Origin: Bacillota bacterium
Lineage (GTDB): Bacteria; Bacillota; Clostridia; Lachnospirales; Lachnospiraceae
DNA length: 64,000 bases
Assembly: GCA_902363515.1 (NCBI GenBank)
Contig: CABJAN010000012.1
Coordinates: 37,618-101,617, forward strand
Reading direction: 5' to 3'
Part shown: positions 44,055-53,365 of the stretch, one piece after another
Layout: each line of letters begins with the position of its first letter
How positions within the stretch are numbered: position 1 is the first letter of the stretch
Position numbers and translations under genes: made by a program
The notes under the pieces: generated by a model
What the model was told of the DNA's origin: nothing
The model's database searches: none
The model's input: the letters and a program-made list of their open reading frames with translations, nothing else

Positions 44055-44948
44055 ATGAAGCTGTTGACGTATAAACTTCCGGGAGAAGAAAAAGAGCGGT
44101 TAGGTGTTATGAGTTCCAGTGAGTTTGAGAAGTTTTTTCCGCTGGAAGAGCTGGGGCTGGAATTTCTGGATATGAATGACTTAATTGCCAGGGTAAAGCC
44201 AGAAGAAATGGAACTTATGAAAAAAGCAAGCTGCGGTTTACAGGATAAAACATTAAATTATAAAGAGGTAATTCATTGTGCTCCCATTCCTCATCCTCAT
44301 CAGGACATTATCTGCCTTGGACTTAATTTTATGGACCATGCGGAGGAGTCCACCAGATATAAAAAGGAAGTTTTCCAACGGGAACGCAGGTATGCGGTTT
44401 ATTTTTCAAAGAGAGTGAATGAAGCTATTGGAGACGGGGCTAAAATTCCTTCTTATCCGGGGCTTGTGGACAGTCTGGATTATGAAGCTGAATTAGGCGT
44501 GGTTCTGGGAAAGGATGCTTTTCAGGTGAAACGTGAGGATGCCTTTGATTATGTGTTTGGCTATACGGTTCTTAATGATGTCAGTGCAAGAAATATTCAA
44601 ACCAGGCATAAACAGTGGTACTTTGGTAAAAGTATGGATGGATTTACCCCTATGGGGCCATTTCTGGTAACAGAGGATGATATGAAACGTCCGCCAATTC
44701 TTACCATTAAGAGCCGCGTCAATGGAGTTTTGCGGCAAAACGGAAGAACTGACCAGTTTATTTTTGACATTCCCCATGTGATTGAGGAATTATCCAGCGG
44801 CATGACCTTAAAGGCGGGGACCATTATTTCCATGGGGACTCCGGCAGGCGTAGGCATGGGAATGATGCCTCCAAGATTTCTTTCCCCCGGAGATGTAGTG
44901 GAATGCAGTGTTGAGGGAATTGGCATGATTACAAATCAAGTCGTATAA
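44055..44948 (+). CDS. fumarylacetoacetate hydrolase family protein
   Basis: A 297-aa member of the FAH family (hydrolases, decarboxylases and isomerases of 2-oxo acids). The metal-binding core is seen in DYEAELGVVLGK and YTVLNDVSARNIQTRHKQW, and the C-terminal GTPAGVGMGM block is present. The frame opens at 44019, but the ATG at 44055 follows AGGAGG. It stands alone, so its substrate is not indicated. Confidence 0.88.
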   Translation: MKLLTYKLPGEEKERLGVMSSSEFEKFFPLEELGLEFLDMNDLIARVKPEEMELMKKASCGLQDKTLNYKEVIHCAPIPHPHQDIICLGLNFMDHAEESTRYKKEVFQRERRYAVYFSKRVNEAIGDGAKIPSYPGLVDSLDYEAELGVVLGKDAFQVKREDAFDYVFGYTVLNDVSARNIQTRHKQWYFGKSMDGFTPMGPFLVTEDDMKRPPILTIKSRVNGVLRQNGRTDQFIFDIPHVIEELSSGMTLKAGTIISMGTPAGVGMGMMPPRFLSPGDVVECSVEGIGMITNQVV

Positions 44949-44963
44949 AAAATAAAAAAAGTG

Positions 44964-44992
44964 TTGAAATTTTTCTTTATCTGTGATAAGAT
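44964..44992 (+). promoter_or_regulatory. promoter of tRNA-Phe, overlapping an inverted repeat
   Basis: TTGAAA (44964-44969), a 17-bp spacer and TAAGAT (44987-44992). A perfect 14-bp inverted repeat (44977-44990 with 45017-45030) overlaps the -10 box and frames a second hairpin (GTTGCTG/CAGCAAC, 44999-45017). Confidence 0.65.
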
Positions 44993-45041
44993 TGCTTTGT
45001 TGCTGTAAGACAGCAACTTATCACAGATAAGATGTTTGTAC

Positions 45042-45114
<73 letters not shown>

Positions 45115-45216
45115 CTTTTTTTAAATCAAAATGTCTCTGTACAGAGGACAAATATCTTCAATACAGAGAAAAATAAGAAAAATGAAAAAATCAGCAGGAA
45201 AGGTCAGGTAAGAAAT

Positions 45217-46455
45217 ATGTATTCGTTGGAAGAAATCAAACAAGCAGACCCTGAAATTGCAGAATGTATCTGTCAGGAAGTTCAACGCCAGAATTCTCAT
45301 ATTGAACTCATTGCCTCAGAAAACTGGGTGAGCAAAGCTGTTATGGCAGCTATGGGAAGTCCACTTACCAATAAATATGCAGAAGGATATCCGGGAAAGC
45401 GTTACTATGGCGGATGTGAATGTGTGGATGATGTAGAACGCCTGGCCATTGAGAGAGCTAAGGAACTGTTTCAATGTGAATATGTAAATGTGCAGCCTCA
45501 TTCCGGCGCCCAGGCAAATATGGCTGTGTTTTTTGCCATGCTGAAACCGGGAGATACGGTAATGGGAATGAATCTTGCTCATGGAGGCCATCTTTCTCAT
45601 GGAAGCCCAGCAAACTTTTCAGGAGCATATTTTAACATTGTACCTTATGGAGTAAACGATGACGGTGTGATTGACTACGAAGAAGTAAGAAGAATTGCTC
45701 TTGAGGCAAAACCAAAGCTTATTGTAGCAGGAGCCAGCGCTTATTGCCGGATTCTGGATTTTAAAAAATTCCGTGAAATTGCAGATGAGGTGGGGGCTTA
45801 CCTTATGGTGGATATTGCTCATATTGCCGGTCTTGTGGCAGCGGGAGTACATCCAAGTCCAATCCCTTATGCCCATGTAACCACCACAACCACGCATAAA
45901 ACCCTGAGAGGACCAAGAGGCGGTATGATTATGAGCAGCGCTGAAGTCGCGAAGCAATTCAATTTCAATAAAGCTGTCTTTCCTGGAATCCAGGGCGGTC
46001 CGTTGATGCACGTGATTGCCGCAAAGGCAGTTTGTTTCAAAGAAGCCCTTCAGCCGGAGTATAAAGAATACCAGAAAAACATTGTAAAAAATGCCAAAGC
46101 CCTGTGCAATGGACTGTTAAAGAGGGGGATTCAGATTGTGTCAGGAACAACAGAGAACCATCTCATGCTGGTGGATTTAAGAGGAACCGGAATTACAGGA
46201 AAAGAGATGGAGCATCTTCTGGACGAAGCCAATATTACCTGCAATAAAAATGCCATTCCAAATGATCCGGAATCCCCATTTGTCACCAGCGGCGTCCGCC
46301 TGGGAACAGCAGCAGTAACCTCCAGAGGCATGAAAGAAGACGATATGGACGAAATAGCAGAAGCCATTGCCCTTATGGTAAAGAGCCGCGAAAACAAAGA
46401 AAAAGCCATGGAAATTGTGAAAAAACTTACAGATAAATATCCTTTAAATGCGTGA
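45217..46455 (+). CDS. glyA: serine hydroxymethyltransferase
   Basis: A 412-aa PLP enzyme that converts serine and tetrahydrofolate to glycine and methylene-tetrahydrofolate. The PLP Lys lies in [14 protein letters not shown] near residue 228; ENWVS and [13 protein letters not shown] blocks mark the N-terminus. The frame opens upstream inside tRNA-Phe (45085); the ATG at 45217 matches the family start. No glycine riboswitch fits in the short leader. Confidence 0.96.
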   Translation: MYSLEEIKQADPEIAECICQEVQRQNSHIELIASENWVSKAVMAAMGSPLTNKYAEGYPGKRYYGGCECVDDVERLAIERAKELFQCEYVNVQPHSGAQANMAVFFAMLKPGDTVMGMNLAHGGHLSHGSPANFSGAYFNIVPYGVNDDGVIDYEEVRRIALEAKPKLIVAGASAYCRILDFKKFREIADEVGAYLMVDIAHIAGLVAAGVHPSPIPYAHVTTTTTHKTLRGPRGGMIMSSAEVAKQFNFNKAVFPGIQGGPLMHVIAAKAVCFKEALQPEYKEYQKNIVKNAKALCNGLLKRGIQIVSGTTENHLMLVDLRGTGITGKEMEHLLDEANITCNKNAIPNDPESPFVTSGVRLGTAAVTSRGMKEDDMDEIAEAIALMVKSRENKEKAMEIVKKLTDKYPLNA

Positions 46456-46501
46456 TATACATGATATAAATACGTGATATCTTAAAGTTAAGAAAATTAG
46501 G

Positions 46502-46656
46502 AAAGCTGTTATACGAAAACACAGAAATAAAAGAATCTTTATGCTGTTCTGGCGAATCTGCCGAGTACGCTTTGAGACTACAGGCTCAAAGTGAACGCAG
46601 GCTGAGTCAGAACAGTATAAAGATTCTTAAGTGATGCGGTTTCGTGTGATAGCTTT
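46502..46656. repeat. long hairpin with conserved 53-bp core, copy 2
   Basis: A 21-bp stem (46531-46551 with 46608-46628, one wobble) encloses the 53-bp core at 46554-46606. Outer arms 46502-46520 and 46639-46656 also pair, with several wobbles, and a T run follows at 46654-46660. It lies between the convergent glyA and trxB genes and would act as a bidirectional terminator into which the core has been placed. Confidence 0.75.
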
Positions 46657-46663
46657 TTTTATT

Positions 46664-47596
46664 TTATGCTTTTAACTTATGAAAAGCATCCTGGGCTGCA
46701 ATAGCGCCGTCATTTACAGCGGTGACTACCTGGCGAAGTCCTTTTTGACATACATCTCCGGCTCCATATAAAAGTGGAACTTTCGTTTCCATGGAGGAGT
46801 TTACCACCATATAACCCTGCTGGTCCAGGACATCCAGTGATTTTAAAAATCCAGTGACAGGGTCTGCTCCAATATAAGGAAAAATGCCGGACACAGAAAG
46901 GGTCTGTTCCTCTTTGGTTTTTACATCCATGATTTTCAGACCATTGACATGTTTTCCATCATCCAGGATTTCCGTGGGAATTACATTCTGAATGATTTCT
47001 ATTTTCGGATTTGCTTTGGCTGCATCAATGGCAATCTGGTCAGCGCGGAACACCTCCCGCCGCATAAGAATGGAAACTTTGCTGGCAAAATTGGTGAGGT
47101 ACACAGCTTCTTCTAAAGCCGCATTGCCTCCACCAATAACAGCAACCTCCTGGTCTCTGAAAAAGGCGCCATCACAGACTGCGCAGTAGGAAATACCTCT
47201 GCCAATGTTCTGGGCTTCCCCCGGAATATTCATAAGACGCTCCCTGGTTCCTGTTGCTACCAGAACAGCCGGTGCCTGGAAAATTGTGCCATCTTCGCAG
47301 AGAACTTGTTTTTCAGATGTTGGATCTAAGGAGTCTGCTTTGATTTCTACTACTTTTCCGTATTCATAAACAGCACCAAAGCTGGTGGAGTGCTGGAACA
47401 TATCCATGGCAAGCTGAGAACCCGGCTCAGAAGTAATTCCCGGCCAATTACTGATTTCGTTGGTTTTCAGCAATTTTCCTCCGGGAGCGCCGCTTTCAAT
47501 CATGGCTGTTTTTAATCCTGCTCTTGAGGCATAGATAGCAGCCGTCATTCCTGCAGGGCCGGCGCCGATAATAAGAAAATCATATTTTTTTGTCAT
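46664..47596 (-). CDS. trxB: thioredoxin reductase
   Basis: A 310-aa flavoprotein with the FAD motif GAGPAGMTAA, the redox site YCAVCDG near residue 135, the NADPH motif GGGNAALEEA and a C-terminal FAD motif GAGDV. It reduces thioredoxin with NADPH. trxA lies 42 bp upstream in the same direction. The ATG follows AAAGGCGG. Confidence 0.96.
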   Translation of the reverse strand: MTKKYDFLIIGAGPAGMTAAIYASRAGLKTAMIESGAPGGKLLKTNEISNWPGITSEPGSQLAMDMFQHSTSFGAVYEYGKVVEIKADSLDPTSEKQVLCEDGTIFQAPAVLVATGTRERLMNIPGEAQNIGRGISYCAVCDGAFFRDQEVAVIGGGNAALEEAVYLTNFASKVSILMRREVFRADQIAIDAAKANPKIEIIQNVIPTEILDDGKHVNGLKIMDVKTKEEQTLSVSGIFPYIGADPVTGFLKSLDVLDQQGYMVVNSSMETKVPLLYGAGDVCQKGLRQVVTAVNDGAIAAQDAFHKLKA

Positions 47597-47638
47597 TTGG
47601 ATGCCGCCTTTCCTGAAAATTTTTATCTTTCTTTATGC

Positions 47639-47953
47639 TTAGAGGGTGTCGATTTTAGCTTCCAGAACAGGTTTTGGAAGAAAACCAACAGCAGAGTCTT
47701 TTACTTCGCCATCCTTAATAAAGAATACAGAAGGAACAGTGCTGATTTCCCATTCTTTTCTAAGAGATGGATTTTCGTCAATGTCTACTTTTACGATTTT
47801 GACATCTTCCCGCTCCTCATCTAACTGCTCCAGAACCTGTCCAAGCATTTTGCAGGGACCGCACCAGGTTGCAAAAAAGTCTAAGATAACCGGTTTCTGA
47901 GATTCTAATACTTCCTTCTGAAAATCGTGATTTTTTATGTGTAAAATTGCCAT
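47639..47953 (-). CDS. trxA: thioredoxin
   Basis: A 104-aa thioredoxin with the active site FFATWCGPCKML near residues 27-38, and the cis-Pro loop VPSV. It forms an operon with trxB downstream. AAAGGAG lies before the ATG. It can feed electrons to ribonucleotide reductase and to the CcdA-TlpA protein at 39995. Confidence 0.96.
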   Translation of the reverse strand: MAILHIKNHDFQKEVLESQKPVILDFFATWCGPCKMLGQVLEQLDEEREDVKIVKVDIDENPSLRKEWEISTVPSVFFIKDGEVKDSAVGFLPKPVLEAKIDTL

Positions 47954-48052
47954 ATTGTTTTTCTCCTTTGGTTTTGTGATTTAATATGCTTGTATTATAA
48001 ACAAAGTTTCCCTGTTAGTCTGTGACAAGGTCACGTTTTTATGCAAAAACCG

Positions 48053-48081
48053 TTTACGGTGACAGGAAAACTTGTTATAAT
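48053..48081 (+). promoter_or_regulatory. promoter of the RelA/SpoT-domain gene
   Basis: TTTACG (48053-48058), a 17-bp spacer and TATAAT (48076-48081), about 50 bases before the start codon. Confidence 0.65.
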
Positions 48082-48132
48082 AGGTAACATCTGATGCAGA
48101 ATATAACATGCGGTGGCAAAGGGGGTGTTTAT

Positions 48133-49119
48133 ATGAATGGACTGGAGGAATTACAAAAACTGCTTGATAAAGAGAAAATGGCTCCTGTTGGAAAAGATCT
48201 GAGTCTTGTGATGCAGAAAAAATTGAAAAAAAGCGGTATTTATTTCCGCATTTTTGCCAGAGTGAAAGAGGCAGCATCTGTCTACCACAAATTAGAATGG
48301 AAGAAACAGGAATATCTGGAGAAAAACAAGAAGCTGCAGGATGTGGTAGGACTTCGGATTGTTCTATATTATATGGATGATATTCCCGTGTGTAAGGAAA
48401 TGTTAAGAAATACCTTTGCTATTATTGAGAAGGATTCCCATGAGGATATCCCAAAGGTAAATGAATTTAATCCTCTGCGTATGAATTATGTGTGCAGGAT
48501 GCCAAAAGAATTTGTAGACCGTTTTCCAAAGGAACTCTGGGAAAATTATCGGATTGACCAGACCTTTGAAGTACAGATTCGTACTACATTTTCAGAAGGG
48601 TGGCATGAGGTAGACCATGATGTCCGCTATAAACATAAGGAAGAGTGGGAACAGCATTATGAATTGTCCAGAGAGTTAAACGGAATTTATGCTACTTTGG
48701 AAATTTGTGACAGAAGTATGGTGAATCTTTTGGAACGGTTAGCTTATCGGAATTACAAAAGCATGCAGATTGAGGCCATGATTCGGAATAAATTTCGTCT
48801 TCGTTTCGCAAACTCTGCCATTTCTGTGCCTCTGTTGGAGTTTCTCCAAAAAGACCAGGAACTGGTGAAAACCCTGTACCGCCTAGAGCGGGAAGAGCCC
48901 ATTCGGTTTTTTGCCAGTGATTTGTCGGATGGAATTCCCCTCACCATAGATAATATGGTGTTTGTGTGTAATGAATTGTGCATTGAGCGGAAAGACCTCG
49001 AAGACCGTACTCCTATGATTATTCGTGAAAAAACAGAGAAATGGAAGCAGCGGAGAAAAGAACAGGAAAAAACTTCTATTAATATGAAGAAAGATATTGA
49101 CACAGGGTTTTTCTTATAA
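48133..49119 (+). CDS. RelA/SpoT nucleotidyltransferase domain protein
   Basis: A 328-aa protein with a RelA/SpoT synthetase-like domain in the first half (DVVGLRIVLYYMDD near residue 67 and EVQIRTTFSEGWHEVDHDV near 150), and a helical C-terminal region. It has no HD hydrolase domain and lacks the TGS and ACT parts of full RelA. It may make (p)ppGpp or a related nucleotide, or be a divergent family member. The ATG at 48133 follows AAGGGGG; the frame opens at 48094. Confidence 0.82.
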   Translation: MNGLEELQKLLDKEKMAPVGKDLSLVMQKKLKKSGIYFRIFARVKEAASVYHKLEWKKQEYLEKNKKLQDVVGLRIVLYYMDDIPVCKEMLRNTFAIIEKDSHEDIPKVNEFNPLRMNYVCRMPKEFVDRFPKELWENYRIDQTFEVQIRTTFSEGWHEVDHDVRYKHKEEWEQHYELSRELNGIYATLEICDRSMVNLLERLAYRNYKSMQIEAMIRNKFRLRFANSAISVPLLEFLQKDQELVKTLYRLEREEPIRFFASDLSDGIPLTIDNMVFVCNELCIERKDLEDRTPMIIREKTEKWKQRRKEQEKTSINMKKDIDTGFFL

Positions 49120-49252
49120 TATAATATCTCAATGTGACGTAGTTTGAAAATGCCTAGCCAAAAGCCCCGGTATGGCAATTTCATATAGAAACATATATGT
49201 ATTAAATAATGAAAATATTCTATAATATTTGTTGATAACAGGAGGTAAAACC
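49120..49252 (+). promoter_or_regulatory. leader region of rplM
   Basis: 133 AT-rich bases. Two TATAAT-like boxes are seen (49121-49130 and about 49220), and a central GC-richer stretch (AGCCAAAAGCCCCGG). Firmicutes often carry an autoregulatory L13 leader here, but I cannot recognise its fold with confidence. Confidence 0.35.
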
Positions 49253-49681
49253 ATGAACAGTTATATGGCTAATCCAGATAAGATTGAAAGAAAATGGTAT
49301 GTTGTAGACGCTGATGGACAGACATTAGGACGTCTTGCATCTGAAGTTGCTAAAGTTTTAAGAGGAAAAAATAAACCGGTTTTCACACCACATGTTGATA
49401 CAGGTGATTATGTAATTATCGTAAACGCTGACAAAATCAAAGTTACAGGTAAAAAAATGGATCAGAAGATTTACTACAATCATTCTGACTATGTTGGCGG
49501 TATGAAAGAAACCACATTGAAAGAAATGATGGCTAAAAAACCTGAAAGAGTACTTGAGCTGGCTGTAAAAGGCATGCTTCCAAAAGGACCTTTAGGAAGA
49601 ACCATGATTAAAAAATTACATGTATACGCTGGACCAGAGCATAACCATGCAGCTCAGAAACCAGAAGTATTAACATTTTAA
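49253..49681 (+). CDS. rplM: 50S ribosomal protein L13
   Basis: A 142-aa ribosomal protein of normal length, with [28 protein letters not shown] and the late block [11 protein letters not shown]. The ATG at 49253 follows GGAGG. It forms the usual operon with rpsI, 17 bp downstream. Confidence 0.98.
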   Translation: MNSYMANPDKIERKWYVVDADGQTLGRLASEVAKVLRGKNKPVFTPHVDTGDYVIIVNADKIKVTGKKMDQKIYYNHSDYVGGMKETTLKEMMAKKPERVLELAVKGMLPKGPLGRTMIKKLHVYAGPEHNHAAQKPEVLTF

Positions 49682-49698
49682 TTAGGAGGTAAGAGACA

Positions 49699-50091
49699 GT
49701 GGCTAGCACAAAATTCTATGGAACAGGAAGAAGAAAATCATCTGTAGCTCGTGTATACTTAGTACCAGGTACAGGTAAAATCACAATCAACAAAAGAGAT
49801 ATTGATGAATATTTTGGATTAGAGACATTGAAAGTAGTTGTTCGTCAGCCATTAACACTGACAGACACACTTGACAAATTTGACGTTTTAGTAAACGTTC
49901 ATGGCGGTGGATTCACAGGACAGGCTGGTGCAATCCGTCACGGTATCTCCAGAGCATTACTGGAAGCTGACAGCGAATACAGACCTGCATTAAAAGCGGC
50001 TGGATTCTTAACACGTGACCCACGTATGAAAGAAAGAAAGAAGTACGGTCTCAAAGCAGCGAGACGTGCTCCACAGTTCAGCAAGAGATAA
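49699..50091 (+). CDS. rpsI: 30S ribosomal protein S9
   Basis: A 130-aa protein of normal length that starts at GTG (AGGAGG upstream) and keeps the canonical C-terminus RRAPQFSKR, which reaches into the ribosomal decoding site. The mobile element lies immediately behind its 3' end; integration there has left an intact gene end, so the element must carry its own copy of the last bases or insert after them. Confidence 0.98.
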   Translation: MASTKFYGTGRRKSSVARVYLVPGTGKITINKRDIDEYFGLETLKVVVRQPLTLTDTLDKFDVLVNVHGGGFTGQAGAIRHGISRALLEADSEYRPALKAAGFLTRDPRMKERKKYGLKAARRAPQFSKR

Positions 50092-50181
50092 TCTTCGGAA
50101 CTCGGATTTACGTTCAAATCCTTGTTTTACAAGGGTTTGTGGAGTTGTCAGATGTGGTGAAAAGCGGTGGAATTTACTCAG

Positions 50182-50214
50182 TTCGCAACGCATTTGCAAC
50201 ACGTTTGCAACAAA
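50182..50214. repeat. three 11-bp tandem repeats between rpsI and integrase
   Basis: TTCGCAACGCA, TTTGCAACACG and TTTGCAACAAA follow each other without a gap. Their place beside the attachment region suggests arm-type binding sites for the integrase. Confidence 0.6.
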
Positions 50215-50230
50215 AATATCTAAAAAATAT

Positions 50231-50271
50231 AGGACACTTTTCGGTGATAGGCACTGGAGAGTGTCCTTTTT
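50231..50271. terminator. terminator between rpsI and integrase
   Basis: AGGACACT pairs with AGTGTCCT around an imperfect inner stem, followed by five T residues on the plus strand. The minus side also carries T residues, so it may serve both genes. Confidence 0.65.
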
Positions 50272-50272
50272 G

Positions 50273-51370
50273 TTATGCAGATTTTGTATCGGCAGTTACG
50301 CTGTCCTCATTTTCTAAGGTTTTGTTGATTGCGTCTACAAGGACCTGCATATCTAAGTGAGTATAAACTTTTTCTGTCAAAGTCATAGCACCGGAGTGCC
50401 CCACAATTTTCTTGATTGTTGTATCCTGAACACCAGCTTCCGATAACATGGAGATACAGGTATGTCGAGTACAATGCGGTGTACGGTCAATTCCAATCTG
50501 TTCCACAAGAGGAGTCCAATAGCTGTCATAGTAATTGCGATAAAGAAATCTTTTGCCATCCTCTGTATGAAGAAGATATTCGCAATCAGGACAAGAATTA
50601 TACCAGTCTTTATAGTAAGGTAGGAGCTTATCCGCAATCGGAACTTTTCGGATTCCGTTTTCTGTTTTGCTGTCAATCACATCAAAATACTGTTCTTCCA
50701 AATGCACATTTTCTTTCTTCAAATCAAGAAATTCAGAGATACGTGTGCCATTATAAAGCAGCATGAGGATGATCTGATAGTATTTGTCCTCTTTCATTGT
50801 CCAGACTTTTGCAACTTCTTCTTTTGTGAATTTTGTACGTGTATGCTTGTTTGGATTGCGGTCTTTGTACTGGGCGATTTCAACAAAAGTAGAATAATCT
50901 TTGTTGCAGATGTCATTCTTCAATGCAAATTCATATAACTGGTTGAACAGGATTTTGATTTTTTTCAATGTGGGAAAATTCTTTCCGCAGGTGTCAATAA
51001 CCTGTTGTAAGTCTGCCAGTTTTAAATCCTTGAAAACTCGGTTGTAAAGAATGCCACATGTTTTGTAAGATGCCTTGTATCCTTTGATATTGCTTTCGGA
51101 TACCGTAGGAAATTTTTTCTTAGACCATTCCTCATACACTTCATCAAAAGTCATTTTGGCTGCCTTCGTATCATAAGGATTCCGATTATAATCAGCTAGC
51201 ATTTGCAATCCCTCTGTTTTTGTGGCGGCATATCCAATAATGATATATTCATTTACTTTCTTTTCTTTGACTGGATCAATGCGATAGCCTGTGGTTTTAC
51301 GAACCATCCAAGGTTTTCTTCTTTTTCCAGATAGTTTTACTACACTTCCGTAGCCGTTCGGTAATTTCAT
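50273..51370 (-). CDS. tyrosine-type site-specific integrase
   Basis: A 365-aa phage/ICE-type integrase. An N-terminal DNA-arm domain and a SAM-like core-binding domain are followed by the catalytic domain with Arg in NGTRISEFLDL, the HxxR box PHCTRHTCIS, GHSGAMTL and the nucleophile Tyr in EKVYTHLD. The gene points toward rpsI, as is typical of elements that use that gene as target. AAGGAGG precedes the ATG. It lies 23 bp after the repressor-like gene in the same direction. Confidence 0.95.
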   Translation of the reverse strand: MKLPNGYGSVVKLSGKRRKPWMVRKTTGYRIDPVKEKKVNEYIIIGYAATKTEGLQMLADYNRNPYDTKAAKMTFDEVYEEWSKKKFPTVSESNIKGYKASYKTCGILYNRVFKDLKLADLQQVIDTCGKNFPTLKKIKILFNQLYEFALKNDICNKDYSTFVEIAQYKDRNPNKHTRTKFTKEEVAKVWTMKEDKYYQIILMLLYNGTRISEFLDLKKENVHLEEQYFDVIDSKTENGIRKVPIADKLLPYYKDWYNSCPDCEYLLHTEDGKRFLYRNYYDSYWTPLVEQIGIDRTPHCTRHTCISMLSEAGVQDTTIKKIVGHSGAMTLTEKVYTHLDMQVLVDAINKTLENEDSVTADTKSA

Positions 51371-51393
51371 ATTCTAAAAATCCTCCTTAAAAA

Positions 51394-52005
51394 TTAGGAC
51401 TCTTTTTTACCGTACCGCTCGTTCATAATTTTTTGAAATCTCTGGATTCGTTCTTCGTTTGAGATTTCTTCTGTTTCTTTTTCGGTCAGTTTTGCATTTG
51501 CGTAATAAGCAAGTGTTTTATCCTGCCACTTCTGATAAGATTCAAGACTTGTCTGATAGTCCTTGACTTCATTTCTTTTATCCTCAAATTCTTCCAAGAA
51601 TAGACAGAGATCCTGATTTAACTCCGTAGAAACATCTTTGCCGTTAAAAGTAATAGCACATTCCCATCCATCATAATGTGGCGGGCGTTTGACTTCGATA
51701 TTGAAGGCAAGTTCCTTTATCTTATCTAACTGAAATAAGAAATTCATAATATCAGAAAGATTTTCTAAAGGTTTTCTCTCGGCATCATACCCTATAAGAT
51801 ATGTGGATTCGCAGTCTAAAACCTTTGCGATTTCATTGAGCATAGCAATGGAAACTTCGATTTCTCCGCTTTCATATTTTTGGATTGTGCGAAGTGATTT
51901 TCCCAACAAATTTGCAAGCTCTGTTTGGTTGATACCTTTTTCTTTTCGAGCAGTACGGATTCTAAGTCCGATTTGATTGTTATGTAACTTCTCATTACTC
52001 ATCAT
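51394..52005 (-). CDS. XRE-family repressor of the element
   Basis: A 203-aa protein with an N-terminal helix-turn-helix (residues about 13-68, TELANLLGKSLRTIQKYESG) and an uncharacterised C-terminal part with many charged residues. It is divergent from a small Cro-like gene across an operator region, so it is the likely master repressor. Two ATG codons in a row (52005 and 52002) share the site GAGGTG; the second has better spacing. It lacks an S24 protease domain, so release from repression must work differently from LexA-like cleavage. Confidence 0.87.
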   Translation of the reverse strand: MMSNEKLHNNQIGLRIRTARKEKGINQTELANLLGKSLRTIQKYESGEIEVSIAMLNEIAKVLDCESTYLIGYDAERKPLENLSDIMNFLFQLDKIKELAFNIEVKRPPHYDGWECAITFNGKDVSTELNQDLCLFLEEFEDKRNEVKDYQTSLESYQKWQDKTLAYYANAKLTEKETEEISNEERIQRFQKIMNERYGKKES

Positions 52006-52021
52006 TATTCACCTCACGTTT

Positions 52022-52128
52022 ATCATATCATAGAAAAATACGAATTACAAGTACATATTTATATAAAATAGTATTGACATGTGCAGAATAAGTGCATATA
52101 ATAAAAATACGCATTAAAAGTGCATATT
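52022..52128. promoter_or_regulatory. divergent promoters with three operator repeats
   Basis: Plus promoter: TTGACA (52074-52079), 17 bp, TATAAT (52097-52102). Minus promoter: TTGTAA (52045-52050), 17 bp, TATGAT (52022-52027). Similar 21-bp operators lie at 52039-52059 (over the minus -35) and 52108-52128 (after the plus -10); a shortened third copy at about 52079-52099 fills the plus spacer. Confidence 0.75.
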
Positions 52129-52149
52129 AAAAAAGAAAGGAGAAATAAA

Positions 52150-52359
52150 ATGAAGATAAACGTATTTAAAATGCAGATTTTGATGGGAGAAAGAGGATTA
52201 ACAATTAAGAAATTGGCTGAGTTAAGTGGAGTGTCAAGGCAGACGATTTCCTGCATTATATCAGGAAAGAGCTGTACACCGCAGGTGGCATATAAAATTG
52301 CTACAGCTTTAGATCAAGAACTTAGTCAGATTGTAAAGGAGGATGTGGAAAATGGATAA
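52150..52359 (+). CDS. small Cro-like XRE regulator
   Basis: A 69-aa helix-turn-helix protein (LAELSGVSRQTISCIISGK near residues 21-39). The frame opens at 52120, but the ATG at 52150 follows AAAGGAG. It is divergent from the 203-aa repressor and sits behind the operator-filled promoter, the position of a Cro-type antagonist or an early activator. Its last 8 bases overlap the next gene. Confidence 0.85.
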   Translation: MKINVFKMQILMGERGLTIKKLAELSGVSRQTISCIISGKSCTPQVAYKIATALDQELSQIVKEDVENG

Positions 52360-52612
52360 AAGATTATATGTAGAATTGCCGCCATTTACGGGAAGAAATG
52401 TGCCAATTACGGAAATCGCAAAAGCAATCGGAAAAGATGCTCATTACGTTCGTATCGGAATACAGCAGGGAATTTTGAAATTTGGAGTGGCAATGAAGAT
52501 GGGCGATTCCAATGAATTCAGTTATTACTGTTCTGATCGTAAAGTATGGGAGGAAACTGGATATTTCAATGGAGAGGCAAAAAAGCAGGGAAAAGAAAAA
52601 GCCCTTGCGTAA
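52352..52612 (+). CDS. small DNA-binding-like protein (possible excisionase)
   Basis: An 86-aa protein with a helix-turn-helix-like segment (ITEIAKAIGKDAHYVRIGIQQG near residues 19-40) and a basic tail. The ATG at 52352 is chosen because AAGGAGG lies 9 bases upstream; the ATG at 52343 touches that site. Its place between the early regulator and replication genes suits an excisionase or replication-control protein; this is positional inference. Confidence 0.65.
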   Translation: MDKRLYVELPPFTGRNVPITEIAKAIGKDAHYVRIGIQQGILKFGVAMKMGDSNEFSYYCSDRKVWEETGYFNGEAKKQGKEKALA

Positions 52613-52711
52613 CACAAGGACAACTTCTCAGAGCTTTTGATAACTCTATCTCGCAAATTCAGTATATCAAAGGCTCTGAGAGAATACAACGAAAATTTTA
52701 AAGGAGTCGAA

Positions 52712-53365
52712 TTGAATATTTTTCAAGTAGTAAAAGAAAACGTAACTGCAAGGCAGGCAGCCGAGCAGTATGGGTTGAAAGTCAATAAAAACGGGATGGT
52801 CTGTTGCCCCTTTCATGATGATAGGCATCCCAGTATGAAAGTAGACAAAGGATTTTGCTGTTTTGCCTGTGGTGCGAAAGGGGATGTGATCACATTGGTG
52901 GCAGATTTCTTTCATCTTGCACCATTGGAAGCAGCAAAGAAACTGGCAGAAGATTTTCAGATACCTATTTTTACAGATAACGCAAAGAAAAGGAATGCTA
53001 GTAAGAAAAAAGAAAAACCGAAAAGAACATTGTACCAGACCGAAAAGAAATTTGAAGAATGGGAACGGGAAAGTATCCGCATTTTATCGGATTATCTTCA
53101 TTTGCTGGAAGAATGGAAAATAAGATATGCACCAAAAACACCAGAGGAAGAATGGAAAGCAGAATTTATAGAAGCCTGTCAGCAGATAGAAAAGATAAAT
53201 TACTATCTGGATTTACTGGTGTTTGGAGAGTTACAGGACAGAATTGAATTTTTATTGGATAGTGGGAAGGATGTGAAAAGAATTGAAGAACGAATGGAAG
53301 AATATAGACGAAACAACAAGGAACAGACTGGAAGAAGCATTGGATCAGAGGGAAATGAACTCTAA
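52712..53365 (+). CDS. CHC2 zinc-finger (primase-type) replication protein
   Basis: A 217-aa protein with a DnaG-type CHC2 zinc finger (Cys32, His35, Cys50, Cys53 in CPFH and CFAC) followed by a Lys-rich linker and a helical tail. The toprim catalytic domain of full DnaG is absent. A TTG start at 52712 lies 5 bases behind AAAGGAG and fits the family start; the frame opens at 52637. It overlaps the helicase gene by 11 bp, so the two are coupled. Confidence 0.85.
   Translation: MNIFQVVKENVTARQAAEQYGLKVNKNGMVCCPFHDDRHPSMKVDKGFCCFACGAKGDVITLVADFFHLAPLEAAKKLAEDFQIPIFTDNAKKRNASKKKEKPKRTLYQTEKKFEEWERESIRILSDYLHLLEEWKIRYAPKTPEEEWKAEFIEACQQIEKINYYLDLLVFGELQDRIEFLLDSGKDVKRIEERMEEYRRNNKEQTGRSIGSEGNEL

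Noticed and set aside
45115..45216. Glycine riboswitch before glyA
   Set aside because: About 100 AT-rich bases with no paired aptamer features.
50182..50214. Short CRISPR array
   Set aside because: The repeats are 11 bp, directly adjacent and without spacers. No CRISPR array or cas gene was seen anywhere in the window.
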